Part shown: piece by piece, positions 56,611-64,000 of the stretch | Layout: the number at the start of each line of letters is the position of its first letter | Position numbering within the stretch: position 1 is the stretch's first letter | NCBI GenBank assembly: GCA_963818925.1 | Contig: CAWFTN010000001.1 | Coordinates: 62,001-126,000 of the forward strand | DNA: 64,000 nt | Direction: 5' to 3' | DNA from: JAMXLG01 sp963818925 | GTDB taxonomy: Bacteria > Vulcanimicrobiota > Vulcanimicrobiia > Vulcanimicrobiales > Vulcanimicrobiaceae | Position numbers and translations under genes: made by a program | The notes under the pieces: generated by a model | What the model saw: the letters and a program-made list of their open reading frames with translations, nothing else | What the model was told of the DNA's origin: nothing | Database searches by the model: none

Positions 56611-57200
56611 TTCTCAATCCACACGCCGTCCGTAAAACGTGGTATTTTCTCGGCGCGATTACCGTCGTAGAAACGCTGATTATCCTGCTCCAGCTGAAGA
56701 CGGTAGCGATTGCGCTCACCCTTCACGCGACTGAGATTCCGCTCGCGGGTTGGATTCTCGCCGCAGTGGTCGCGCTCACGACGATTCTTTATACCGCGCG
56801 CGCCCTCAATCTTTGGCCGCTGCTCGCGCAACTCGGGGGATTCAAAGCGCTGGGACTCTTGATCGCAATTCCAAGTTCGATCTTGGAAGAGGCGGTGTTC
56901 CGGATGACCGTCATGAACGTGCTCGCACTCCAGCACTACGGCGTCGGCTTTCAGATCGCGGCGTCCGCAGTAACCTTCGGCGCCGTGCACGCCGTTTGGG
57001 CGGTGCGCGGAGGCGTTCGCTCGCTCATGACCGCGGTGATCTCCATGACCGTTCTCGGGGCCGCGCTCGCTGTTGTATACGTTGTATCGGGCCGCGCGTT
57101 GCTGCCGTGCGTCGTCGCGCACTTCGTCATCAATCTCGTGTTGGAACCCTGGCTCGGATATGCCTACGCGCTGCGCGATCAACGGACGCAGGTTGCATAA
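56607..57200 (+). CDS. CPBP-family intramembrane glutamic protease
   Basis: 197 residues, about 6 helices. Motif 1 E-E-x3-R in SILEEAVFRMTVMN, motif 2 F-x3-H in TFGAVHAVW, motif 3 H-x3-N in VVAHFVINLV; all three are intact. Such enzymes cleave within membranes and often process or immunise against peptides exported by a neighbouring ABC transporter. ABC ATPase gene follows after 15 bases. Confidence 0.88.
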   Translation: MILNPHAVRKTWYFLGAITVVETLIILLQLKTVAIALTLHATEIPLAGWILAAVVALTTILYTARALNLWPLLAQLGGFKALGLLIAIPSSILEEAVFRMTVMNVLALQHYGVGFQIAASAVTFGAVHAVWAVRGGVRSLMTAVISMTVLGAALAVVYVVSGRALLPCVVAHFVINLVLEPWLGYAYALRDQRTQVA

Positions 57201-57215
57201 GAAACGGAGAAACTG

Positions 57216-58046
57216 ATGGAAGCCAGCATTTCGTTTGCCGACGTCTACAAGACCTACGCAAAAACGGAAGCACTACGCGGCGTTTCGTTTTCGGTCGAGC
57301 GAGGGGAGTGTGTTGCGCTGCTGGGGCCAAACGGCGCAGGCAAGACGACGGCGCTCGAGATTCTTCTCGGCTTACGGTGCGCCGACCGGGGTTATGCTCA
57401 AGCGAACGGTTCAGTCGCGTGCACGCCGCAAACCACCGGATTTCCCGACGTGTTACGCGTCGATGAACTCGTTGGATTTGCCGCCTCGCACTATCCGAAC
57501 GCGCGGCGCGATGACATTCTGGATGCGTTCGATCTGCGAAACCTCGCGCACAAGCGCGCCGGCTCGCTCTCCGGCGGCGAGCAGCGCCGGGTCGCGCTCG
57601 CTCTCGCTTGCGGCGTAAATACCGACATCGTGATTCTTGATGAGCCGAGTACGGGTCTCGATGCCGAATCGCGGCGGCGGTTATGGTCGCAGCTGAGCTC
57701 CGGCATCACAAATTGCACGACGCTCTTCACCACACATTATATGGAAGAAGCAGAAGCACTTGCGACACGCATTATCGTGATCGATCGCGGGCGCGTGCTC
57801 TTCGACGGATCGCCGATAGCGTTTCGCGAGCACTTCGGACGCCGCCGAATCGAATACACCGGCGCGCCGCTGCCGCTGCGCGACGCGTCCATCGTGCAAG
57901 CCGGATCGCGAACGATTGTGACCACGGGTGATACAGACGCGTACATCCGCACGCTCGTGACCTCAAATGTGCCGTTTTCGGACCTCCGAATCACCGAGTC
58001 GTCGTTCGAAGACATCTTTCTCGAAATTACGGGAGCAATGCAATGA
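57216..58046 (+). CDS. ABC transporter ATP-binding protein
   Basis: 276 residues. Walker A ALLGPNGAGKTTALEILLGL, signature GSLSGGEQRRVALALACG, Walker B IVILDEPSTGLDAESRRRL, switch TTLFTTHYMEEAEALATRI. Drug/antibiotic-export type (CcmA/DrrA), with a C-terminal domain of about 60 residues. Energises the ABC-2 permease that overlaps it by ATGA. Confidence 0.92.
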   Translation: MEASISFADVYKTYAKTEALRGVSFSVERGECVALLGPNGAGKTTALEILLGLRCADRGYAQANGSVACTPQTTGFPDVLRVDELVGFAASHYPNARRDDILDAFDLRNLAHKRAGSLSGGEQRRVALALACGVNTDIVILDEPSTGLDAESRRRLWSQLSSGITNCTTLFTTHYMEEAEALATRIIVIDRGRVLFDGSPIAFREHFGRRRIEYTGAPLPLRDASIVQAGSRTIVTTGDTDAYIRTLVTSNVPFSDLRITESSFEDIFLEITGAMQ

Positions 58047-58783
58047 TGCGTTTAGTGCGAGCGCACGTCTCCGTACTGTTGCGCGATATCATGCGGACGC
58101 CCGCCTTCGTCGTTCCTGCTGTGGTGTTCCCGGCGATGTTTTACACGATATTCGGCGTTCCGTATGCGCGCTCGAGCGCGGATGCGGCGAATCAAACTCT
58201 CGCTTCGTTCGTCGGGTTCGCGGTCGTCGGAGTTGCGCTCTTTCAATTCGGTGTCGGGATTGCGGCCGAACGCGGGCGGCCTTGGGAACGGTATCTTCGC
58301 ACGTTGCCCGTCTCGGTCGAGGTTCGCTTCATCGCTCGCGTCATTGTAGCGATCGTTATTGCGGCATTGGCATCGCTGTTCGTCGCCGTCATCGGAAGAC
58401 TCCTGACGCCGGTTTCGTTCGATGCAATGCAGTGGACGATGCTTGCGATATACGCCATGGCGGGCGCCGTACCGTTCGTGATGCTTGGCATCGCGATCGC
58501 ATATCTCGTTCCGCCGCGGGGTGCGCTCCCCGTCACGAATATTCTCTATTTACTGTGCTCGTTTGCGGGCGGATTTTGGATTCCGCCCGCGGAGCTTCCG
58601 GCGATCGCCGCTAGTATTTCACCGTATCTGCCGACGCGGCAATACGGTGAGTTGCTGTGGAGCGTCGGCGGCGCAGGGCATAACGCATCGCACGCGGTGC
58701 TTGCGCTCGCGTCCTTTGCGTTGTCGTTTTCGATTGTCGCGGTAATCGGCTATCGGCGCGATGAACGCACGCGTTATGCGTGA
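58043..58783 (+). CDS. ABC-2 type permease
   Basis: 246 residues, six helices: FVVPAVVFPAMFYTIFG, FVGFAVVGVALFQFGVGI, FIARVIVAIVIAALASLFVAVIG, WTMLAIYAMAGAVPFVMLGIAIAYLV, LPVTNILYLLCSFAGGFWIPPAELPAI and SHAVLALASFALSFSIVAVIGY. The PPAELPAIAASISPYLPTRQYGEL block before the last helix is a usual feature of drug-efflux ABC-2 subunits. With the ATPase it forms an exporter; substrate unknown. Its end overlaps the next, convergent gene by 10 bases. Confidence 0.9.
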   Translation: MMRLVRAHVSVLLRDIMRTPAFVVPAVVFPAMFYTIFGVPYARSSADAANQTLASFVGFAVVGVALFQFGVGIAAERGRPWERYLRTLPVSVEVRFIARVIVAIVIAALASLFVAVIGRLLTPVSFDAMQWTMLAIYAMAGAVPFVMLGIAIAYLVPPRGALPVTNILYLLCSFAGGFWIPPAELPAIAASISPYLPTRQYGELLWSVGGAGHNASHAVLALASFALSFSIVAVIGYRRDERTRYA

Positions 58784-59091
58784 GAAACCGGCGCCGGGCT
58801 AGGCGATCCCATCGCTCCGCTGTTGCAATTCTCGGTGTCGGCCGTCGTCGATCCGGGCTGCGATACGGCGGATCCCGACGGCGAATTAGAGGCGGAACCG
58901 CTGCTCGAAATCGGCTGGCTTCCGCTGCTCGTTCTGTTCATATTCGACTGGCCGCACGGAGCCGAAGACGGCGACGCTGAGGGCGAGGGCATGGGCGAGG
59001 TTTGCGATTGTGCAACCACGGGAGCCAATATAAGCGTTCCGATCGCTGCAGCGACGACGGTAAGACGCGCGAAGTGCGAAGATTTCATCAT
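58774..59091 (-). CDS. Small secreted Ser/Pro-rich protein
   Basis: 105 residues from ATG 59091 with AGGGG seven bases upstream. Signal peptide (SSHFARLTVVAAAIGTLILAPVVAQSQ), then a low-complexity region rich in Ser, Pro, Gly and Asn (SPMPSPSASPSSAPCGQSNMNRTSSGS) with two Cys. Disordered and exported. No domain. The Ser-Pro runs may be linkers or cell-surface adhesive sequence; function unknown. Confidence 0.6.
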   Translation of the reverse strand: MMKSSHFARLTVVAAAIGTLILAPVVAQSQTSPMPSPSASPSSAPCGQSNMNRTSSGSQPISSSGSASNSPSGSAVSQPGSTTADTENCNSGAMGSPSPAPVSHA

Positions 59092-59185
59092 CTGATTGCC
59101 CCTTCGGATTTTGAACAAGCGGGAGCATATCAGCGTAATCAGCCGATCTAGTGAAAGGCGAAAGAAGTTTGTTTCTGCAGCTTGC

Positions 59186-61270
59186 TTAGCGAGTGAGCGT
59201 GAGCCGCTCGACTGCTGCTCGGTCGACCGCGGTCCTTGAATATGCGAGCGGAAGTAAGCGTCCCGCTATCCAGTCAGCCGCTTCATCGGTGTAATGGCCC
59301 GATCCCGGACGACCGGAATTGCCTTGCGGAATCGTGACGCCGCCGGCGTCCCAATTGCCGACGTCCCAGACGGCACGGAAACTTTGCGAGAAGCCGTTGT
59401 TTTGCACGTGGACGGTGTACGCGTCGCCGTCGCCCGCGAACGTCGTCCCGTTCAAGAAACTCATGCCGAGCGCGGCGAGTGGATGACGAACGGTCACGGC
59501 ACCCGCGACGCCCCACGGTGCAGGCGATGGGGGTAAGTTGATCGTCGCAATGATGCCCGGCTTGACGCGCGCCGCGATCATTCCCGTCGCGAATTCGCCG
59601 TAGCGCCTCGTCAACTGTTCGCGCGCGCGAAACGCCGCGGTCGCTTGCGACGAGTCTGGTGTGAAGCGGCCGTCCCACGAACGCAACGGTTTGAAATACT
59701 CTGCAAATTCGCGCTCGGCGATCGAAAGCGTGTCCATTTGCATCGAAGCGAAATACGAAACGTCGTACTGCGGACGCGCGCGCAACAGTTCGGCGATGCG
59801 GTGAGCGCGGTACGGCGGCCGGAATTCTGCCGTAAGACGATACCGATATCGCGGACCGTACATCTTGTTGTTTGCGGACCACACGATCGCATTGCGCGAC
59901 GGCGCGACGTGCGGCAGCACCTCGAACGGAATGGGCGCGTAGGTTTTTGCGAGATCGACGGCCGGATGAATAGCACGCGACCAGAGCGGGTCGTCGGGGA
60001 CTTCGCCCGCGAGCTGATAAGCGACGCGTCCGCTCCTGTCGGCAAGTACGAAATTTTGCGTCGGCCCCGGATAGGCGTGCAGCGCCTTAATTCCGTCGTC
60101 AATGCTATGCGCTTCATCGAGTCGCGAGAACGCGGAGAGCGGCGAGACTGGCTGGGAGTATGCGCTCCAGCGAACGAGCACGAAGCGGTCTTTATTGCCG
60201 ACGTGGATCGTTGCACCGAATTCACGCGGCGCGCGATAATAACGCTTCGTGACGCGGATTCCGAAACGTACGCCGAAGCTCTCCGTCTTCCAATAGCGCG
60301 CATCGAGATGTTCCGGCGGATCGAAGACCGAGAGCGCCGTCACCGTTCCGTTGGTCGCGCCCCACGCGATTGCATCATTGTGTCCGAGAATGACGCCCGG
60401 TACGCCGGCGAGCACCGCGCCGGCTGCGTGAAAATCCGGTGCTTGCAAGTCGACCAAATACCAAACACCTGGAATGCCGAGACGCAAATGCGGGTCGTTT
60501 GCGAGTAATGCGCGTCGGGTCGTCGTATGCGCGGCACCTGCTGCCCACTCATTGCTGCCGACGGGCGGCCGCCGATCGAAGAGCGATCGGAATAGCGCCG
60601 CTTGCGACGTGCACTGTTTTGGATCGGCGATTTTCGCGAGGCCTTCGGTGACAGGCGCTTCGTAACACGGGTCGCTGAGCGGATCGTCCTTGTGAATGCG
60701 CCCTGCGATGTCGTTCCACGTGTCGGCGAGATCGAGCACGGTGGCAAAGCCGACGGCGAGCGAATCCTCCGGACGCCATGCTTGCGGCTTGTACATGAGA
60801 ATGCGAAATTCGACCGGCGTAGATTCGCGAGCGAACGCTGCATTTACGCCGTCCGAGAACGCTTGCAAAATCAGCTTACTGCTTGCATCGAGCCCTTGCC
60901 ATTGTTGCGCGACGAGATTGCGCACGGGTACGGTGCGAGACTCTTCATCGCTTGAGAGCGCGGGTTGTCCCAGAACTTCAGAAAGTTGTCCGTAGACGAA
61001 CCGGCGCAGCAGATCGAGTTGGAAGCCGCGATCGCTCGCTTCGGCAAATCCTTGGGCGAAGAAGAGATCGTACCGGTCGCGCGCGCGGATGTGCGGAATG
61101 CCGCGTGCGTCGCGCAAGATCTGCACCGGCTGGCGAACGCCCGTTCCAGCGATCGTGCCCGAGGTTTGCGCGCGAGCGCGCAAACCGGAACCAACGTTCA
61201 GCACGTAGGCCGCTACGACGATGATGATGAGGCCGACGACGACGGCCGCAACGCGCAGCGGCTGTTGCAC
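59186..61270 (-). CDS. Penicillin acylase-family Ntn hydrolase
   Basis: 694 residues with N-terminal signal anchor (VVVGLIIIVVAAYVLNV). Self-processing N-terminal nucleophile enzyme. The conserved catalytic Ser239 is in PPVGSNEWAAGAAHT at the alpha/beta boundary. Family blocks RDARGIPHIRARDRYDLFFAQGFAEASDRGFQLDLLRRFVYGQLSE, ANDPHLRLGIPGVWYL, and GVPGVILGHNDAIAWGATNG also fit. Hydrolyses an amide such as a beta-lactam side chain or an acyl-homoserine lactone. The start (GTG) overlaps the Rieske stop. Substrate unknown. Confidence 0.92.
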   Translation of the reverse strand: MQQPLRVAAVVVGLIIIVVAAYVLNVGSGLRARAQTSGTIAGTGVRQPVQILRDARGIPHIRARDRYDLFFAQGFAEASDRGFQLDLLRRFVYGQLSEVLGQPALSSDEESRTVPVRNLVAQQWQGLDASSKLILQAFSDGVNAAFARESTPVEFRILMYKPQAWRPEDSLAVGFATVLDLADTWNDIAGRIHKDDPLSDPCYEAPVTEGLAKIADPKQCTSQAALFRSLFDRRPPVGSNEWAAGAAHTTTRRALLANDPHLRLGIPGVWYLVDLQAPDFHAAGAVLAGVPGVILGHNDAIAWGATNGTVTALSVFDPPEHLDARYWKTESFGVRFGIRVTKRYYRAPREFGATIHVGNKDRFVLVRWSAYSQPVSPLSAFSRLDEAHSIDDGIKALHAYPGPTQNFVLADRSGRVAYQLAGEVPDDPLWSRAIHPAVDLAKTYAPIPFEVLPHVAPSRNAIVWSANNKMYGPRYRYRLTAEFRPPYRAHRIAELLRARPQYDVSYFASMQMDTLSIAEREFAEYFKPLRSWDGRFTPDSSQATAAFRAREQLTRRYGEFATGMIAARVKPGIIATINLPPSPAPWGVAGAVTVRHPLAALGMSFLNGTTFAGDGDAYTVHVQNNGFSQSFRAVWDVGNWDAGGVTIPQGNSGRPGSGHYTDEAADWIAGRLLPLAYSRTAVDRAAVERLTLTR

Positions 61271-61575
61271 TAGCAGTCCACCAGCAGATCGTCACCCTCG
61301 ACGTTCACGGAGAACGTCATAAGGGGAATGACGGCCGGCAACGTCAGCGCCTCTCCAGTTTCGACGTCGAACGTCGCGCCGTGTCGCGGACAGACGACGC
61401 ATTTGCCTTCGAGATGTCCTTGATCGAGCGGAGCGCCGTCATGCGTACACACGTCTTCGACCGCATAAAACGAACCGCCGACATTACATACTAAAATGTC
61501 AACGCCGTCGATCGGGAAACTCTTCGCGTCTCCGGCGCCGATCGATTTCGCCGCCCCTTGAAGCTTATGTTGCAT
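61270..61575 (-). CDS. Rieske-type [2Fe-2S] ferredoxin
   Basis: 101 residues. Cluster ligands in VCTHDGAPLDQG (C-x-H) and CPRHGATFDVETGEAL (C-x2-H), as in non-heme-iron-oxygenase ferredoxins (HcaC/BphF type) and in the Rieske protein encoded in many SUF operons. Soluble electron carrier. Here it follows sufB by about 1.3 kb with two secreted-protein genes and the 168-bp repeat element between. It shares a base with the penicillin acylase start. Confidence 0.92.
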   Translation of the reverse strand: MQHKLQGAAKSIGAGDAKSFPIDGVDILVCNVGGSFYAVEDVCTHDGAPLDQGHLEGKCVVCPRHGATFDVETGEALTLPAVIPLMTFSVNVEGDDLLVDC

Positions 61576-61579
61576 TTAC

Positions 61580-61747
61580 GGAGTCTCTTAAGAAGTGGCG
61601 CGCCGGCTGTTTTGTCGCCACAACCCGATATGCACTGAAGCCGCGCGCGAGCACGGGCTTGCGCGTGCCGCGCAATGCTCCAACTTCGCGCCTCAATCTC
61701 GCCCAAAAAAACAATTGCAGTCGACGTGCCACTTCTTCAGAGTCTCC
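61580..61747. repeat. 168-bp element with 23-bp inverted terminal repeats
   Basis: Arms 61580-61602 and 61725-61747 are inverted copies matching at 20 of 23 positions, enclosing 122 bases. The element begins right after one stop codon (61748) and ends 4 bases before the Rieske start. Inside, on the minus strand, GCGCGGCACG can pair with CGTGCTCGCGC around a short loop. It could be a long-range RNA hairpin in the Rieske leader or a miniature inverted-repeat element; no clear target duplication is visible. Confidence 0.6.
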
Positions 61748-62272
61748 CTAAGTGCCGACTTTGCGGCAGGGATGCATCTTCCTCGGATCGCCTAAGCCGA
61801 TCACGTGAAAGTCGAAGCCCGGTCCGAGCGTGACGTCACGACCGTGCCGCACTTCATTGACGGCTTGTCGGACGAGGCCCGGAACCGGAAGATAGCCGCT
61901 CGCGCGCTCCACCGTCGTTTCCGCGGGCGCCCAGATCGCGGAATCGCGCGGATCATCCATTACTTGAATCTCTTTGCTCTTATAGATAATTTCGCGCATA
62001 TCGAGCACCAGCGAGCCGTTGCGAGCGTGATTGCTTGCGGCCGTCACTTCACGCACGTATCCGTAGCCGACCGTGTTTTCAGGAACGACCGTGCCGAGAA
62101 TGTTTGCGTCGGCCGTGATCTTGAACCGGAAGGCCATTCCCGGATATGCCGTTGCAGAACTTACAGCGTCTACCATCGTCGCCGGGATCGCGGCGTTGCA
62201 CATCGTTACCCAAGCGCGGGCGGGCGTCGCCGTTGCGAACAACAGAAGAACCGCAAGCGGAAGAAAGCGCAT
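61748..62272 (-). CDS. Secreted protein, tandem paralogue A
   Basis: 174 residues from ATG 62272 with signal peptide (FLPLAVLLLFATATPARA). Mature region: CNAAIPATMVDAVSSATAYPGMAFRFKITADANILGTVVPENTVGYGYV and SLVLDMREIIYKSKEIQVMDDPRD. It shares this with the neighbour: IPATMVD, YPG-x2-FRFK, GY/GWG-VR and LGPGFDFHV correspond. A duplicated pair of beta-rich periplasmic proteins; family unknown. TAATG junction with paralogue B. The frame runs upstream to 62347, which is shadow. Confidence 0.75.
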   Translation of the reverse strand: MRFLPLAVLLLFATATPARAWVTMCNAAIPATMVDAVSSATAYPGMAFRFKITADANILGTVVPENTVGYGYVREVTAASNHARNGSLVLDMREIIYKSKEIQVMDDPRDSAIWAPAETTVERASGYLPVPGLVRQAVNEVRHGRDVTLGPGFDFHVIGLGDPRKMHPCRKVGT

Positions 62273-62853
62273 TATCGACTCTTCGGCGATGGCGAAGGAG
62301 AAGGTGAAGATTGACGGCGTTGATCGGTGCGCTCGGCAGGATGACACGGCTCTCGCGTAACGAGATCCTCCATGACGACGACGTGAAACTTAAAACCCGG
62401 CCCGAGTTTGATGTTGCTTCCCGGGCGCAAGTAGTGCAATGCGGTCTGGAACATGCCGATCGGGATCATGCTGATGCCCTCATCGGTCAACGTGGCCATG
62501 TGCGCGAACTCCGCCGTTTCGCGGGGGTCGGCCATTACGGCGATCTTCGTCTCTCCGATTGCGACGAAGCGCGGTTCGAGGATGATCAATCCACCACGAT
62601 TGCGGGATTTGGCAGCTTGCACGTAGCGCACGACGCCCCACCCTTCCGTGCCTTCCGGGATATCGACGTCGCCGAATTTTGTCTGCGCGGTCGTTTTGAA
62701 ACGAAAACGCTCACCCGGATACGAGTGAGCGGAATCCATGGTATCGACCATGGTTGCCGGGATCGTGACGTCGCAGACGACATCGGCGCTTGCCGGCGAA
62801 GTCGATATAGCCGAAACGAGTGCGATCGTAAATACCGGAAGGGCTCGCCGCAT
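62272..62853 (-). CDS. Secreted protein, tandem paralogue B
   Basis: 193 residues with signal peptide (FTIALVSAISTSPASA). Key shared features with paralogue A: DVTIPATMVDTMDSAHSYPGERFRFKTTAQT, IPEGTEGWGVVRYVQAAKSRNRGGLIILEP and IKLGPGFKFHVVVM. C-terminal Ser/Pro tail (SSPSPSPSPKSR). Single Cys early and one near the end. First gene after sufB, 20 bases apart, and probably on the same transcript. Function unknown. Confidence 0.75.
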   Translation of the reverse strand: MRRALPVFTIALVSAISTSPASADVVCDVTIPATMVDTMDSAHSYPGERFRFKTTAQTKFGDVDIPEGTEGWGVVRYVQAAKSRNRGGLIILEPRFVAIGETKIAVMADPRETAEFAHMATLTDEGISMIPIGMFQTALHYLRPGSNIKLGPGFKFHVVVMEDLVTREPCHPAERTDQRRQSSPSPSPSPKSR

Positions 62854-62873
62854 CGCGGGAGCCCTTCTGTCGG

Positions 62874-64000
62874 TTAACCTACTGCGCCTTCCATCTCCAT
62901 CTTGACGAGACGGTTGAGTTCGACCGCGTACTCCATCGGCAATTCCTTAACGAAGAAATCGAAGAAGCCGTTGACGATCATCGCGGTGGCGTCGGCTTCG
63001 CTCAATCCGCGTGACATCGCGTAAAAGAGCTGCTCCTCGCCAATCTTTGAAACGCTCGCTTCGTGTTCGACGGTCGATTGCTGCTCGTGGATCTTCATCG
63101 TCGGCTTCGTGTCGCTCGACGACTGATCGTCCATAATGAGCGCATCGCACTTTACGCGCGTCTTGGCGCCGGTCGCGCCCGGGAAGACCTCCACCAGACC
63201 ACGGTACGTCGTCTTGCCGCCGTGCGCACTCACGCTCTTGTTCGTCACGACCGACGTCGTGTTCGGCGCGGCATGGATCACCTTGGCGCCGGCATCTTGA
63301 TGCTGGCCCTCGCCTGCAAAGGCCATCGACAGAATCTCGCCGCGCGCGCCCTCGCCCATCAGGTAAATCGACGGATACTTCATCGTCAGCTTGGAGCCGA
63401 TGTTTCCGTCAACCCACTCGACCGTCGCATTCTTTTGCGCCATCGCGCGCTTCGTCACCAAGTTGTAGATGTTGCGGTACCAGTTCTGAATCGTCGTATA
63501 GCGAATCGACGCGTCGTCGAGGGCTATGAGTTCGACGACCGCGCTGTGCAGCGATGACGTCGTGAACTTCGGTGCCGTACATCCCTCGATGTAGTGAACC
63601 TTCGCGCCTTTGTCTGCGATGATGAGCGTGCGCTCGAATTGACCCATGTTTTCCGCGTTGATGCGGAAGTAGGCTTGGAGCGGCATCTTCACTTCGACGC
63701 CCGGCGGAACGTAGATAAACGAACCGCCCGACCACACCGCTGAGTTGAGCGCGGAGAATTTGTTGTCGGCCGAAGGAATGACGGTCGCGAAATACTTCTG
63801 CACGATTTCGGGATGCTTCTTGACCGCCGTGTCCATATCGCAGAAGAGCACGCCCTGCGCTTCGAGTTCTTTGTTGACGTTGTGATAGACGACTTCCGAC
63901 TCGTACTGCGCTGAGACGCCGGCAAGGAACTTGCGTTCGGCTTCCGGGATGCCTAAGCGGTCGAACGTCCGCTTGATGTCGTCGGGCACGTCGTCCCACG
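62874..64000 (-). CDS. sufB: Fe-S cluster assembly protein SufB (5' part outside window)
   Basis: Scaffold subunit of the SUF SufBC2D complex that builds Fe-S clusters. The frame is open to the window edge (WDDVPDDIKRTFDRLGIPEAER...), so the N-terminus is missing. Seen: VVYHNVNKELEAQGVLFCDMDTA, AVWSGGSFIYVPPGVEVKMPLQAYFRINAENMGQFERTLIIADKGAKVHYIEGCTAPKF, NATVEWVDGNIGSKLTMKYPSIYLMGEGARGEILSMAFAGEGQHQDAGAKVIHAAPNTTS, SRGLSEADATAMIVNGFFD. Very close to the family average. The downstream neighbours are unusual: paralogous secreted proteins rather than sufD. Confidence 0.95.
   Translation of the reverse strand, partial: WDDVPDDIKRTFDRLGIPEAERKFLAGVSAQYESEVVYHNVNKELEAQGVLFCDMDTAVKKHPEIVQKYFATVIPSADNKFSALNSAVWSGGSFIYVPPGVEVKMPLQAYFRINAENMGQFERTLIIADKGAKVHYIEGCTAPKFTTSSLHSAVVELIALDDASIRYTTIQNWYRNIYNLVTKRAMAQKNATVEWVDGNIGSKLTMKYPSIYLMGEGARGEILSMAFAGEGQHQDAGAKVIHAAPNTTSVVTNKSVSAHGGKTTYRGLVEVFPGATGAKTRVKCDALIMDDQSSSDTKPTMKIHEQQSTVEHEASVSKIGEEQLFYAMSRGLSEADATAMIVNGFFDFFVKELPMEYAVELNRLVKMEMEGAVG

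Noticed and set aside
1..64000. Prophage, insertion sequence, CRISPR, tRNA or rRNA
   Set aside because: No transposase, integrase, portal or terminase frame, no regularly spaced repeat and no tRNA-like cloverleaf was seen in the gaps, which are almost all shorter than 300 bases.

Overview
The window reads as a compact, GC-rich (roughly 60 percent by eye) bacterial chromosome segment with no phage, insertion sequence, CRISPR array, rRNA or tRNA gene that I can see. Genes lie in tight operons with many ATGA, TGATG or TAATG overlaps, and some divergent genes start only a few bases apart. The mix is unusual. There are diderm signs (a YaiO-type beta-barrel ending in Phe, secreted LolA-like proteins). 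There are also traits common in monoderm or deep-branching lineages (PyrK plus class 1B PyrD, HemQ, an SUF gene, Prp beside L21). An uncultured lineage such as Eremiobacterota/WPS-2 would fit, but that is inference from gene style; I identified no marker by alignment.

Layout. 1-291: tail of an F420/NADPH oxidoreductase-like gene. 302-7150 (minus): exopolysaccharide operon of nucleotide-sugar dehydrogenase, epimerase, YaiO-like barrel, HEAT-repeat membrane protein, processive GT2 and a membrane class III cyclase. 7327-13159: envelope-sensing region with a two-component system and secreted protein, then an ECF sigma factor with putative anti-sigma. These face a DUF4097-type gene across a pair of sigma-W-like promoters. 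13548-16626: pyrKDFE, followed by a GNAT, an AI-2E transporter and an OGFr-domain protein. 18671-24480 (minus): sulfatase, PPK2, ArgRS, RlmH, DprA. 24550-27571 (plus): zinc ribbon, then NrdR-Dut-PanE-HemQ.

27509-34889 (mostly minus): DUF72, a secreted protein, a degenerate beta-lactamase-fold protein, an SRPBCC protein, a three-gene CHAP/membrane cluster and a YifB/ComM ATPase. 35146-42249 (plus): beta-propeller-like protein, sodium symporter, complete ribose-type ABC importer and a secreted alpha/beta hydrolase. 42263-47195 (minus): phosphatase, LolA-like protein, APC permease with a 58-aa membrane protein and a membrane-tethered USP, and a Ser/Thr kinase. 47220-52156 (minus): housekeeping block yraN-rnhB-rbgA-lepB x3-rplS-trmD. 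52168-55622: small genes including a lone Clp-N-like domain, TatA, a lytic transglycosylase, Prp and L21. 55680-58783: an operator-controlled operon of regulator, CPBP protease and ABC exporter. 58774-64000 (minus): penicillin acylase, Rieske ferredoxin, two paralogous secreted proteins and the 5'-truncated sufB.

Points most worth a second look: (i) two genes, nrdR and the third lepB, whose conserved N-termini require a CTG start; (ii) back-to-back ECF promoters matching TGAAAC-N16-CGTA; (iii) a 31-bp operator at the predicted start site of the ABC/CPBP operon; (iv) a 168-bp intergenic element bounded by 23-bp inverted repeats between the secreted paralogues and the Rieske gene; (v) a CHAP-lysin/membrane-protein triad with no recognised role; (vi) a beta-lactamase-fold protein that has lost all its catalytic motifs; (vii) several small genes (35, 46, 53 and 58 aa), one apparently leaderless.
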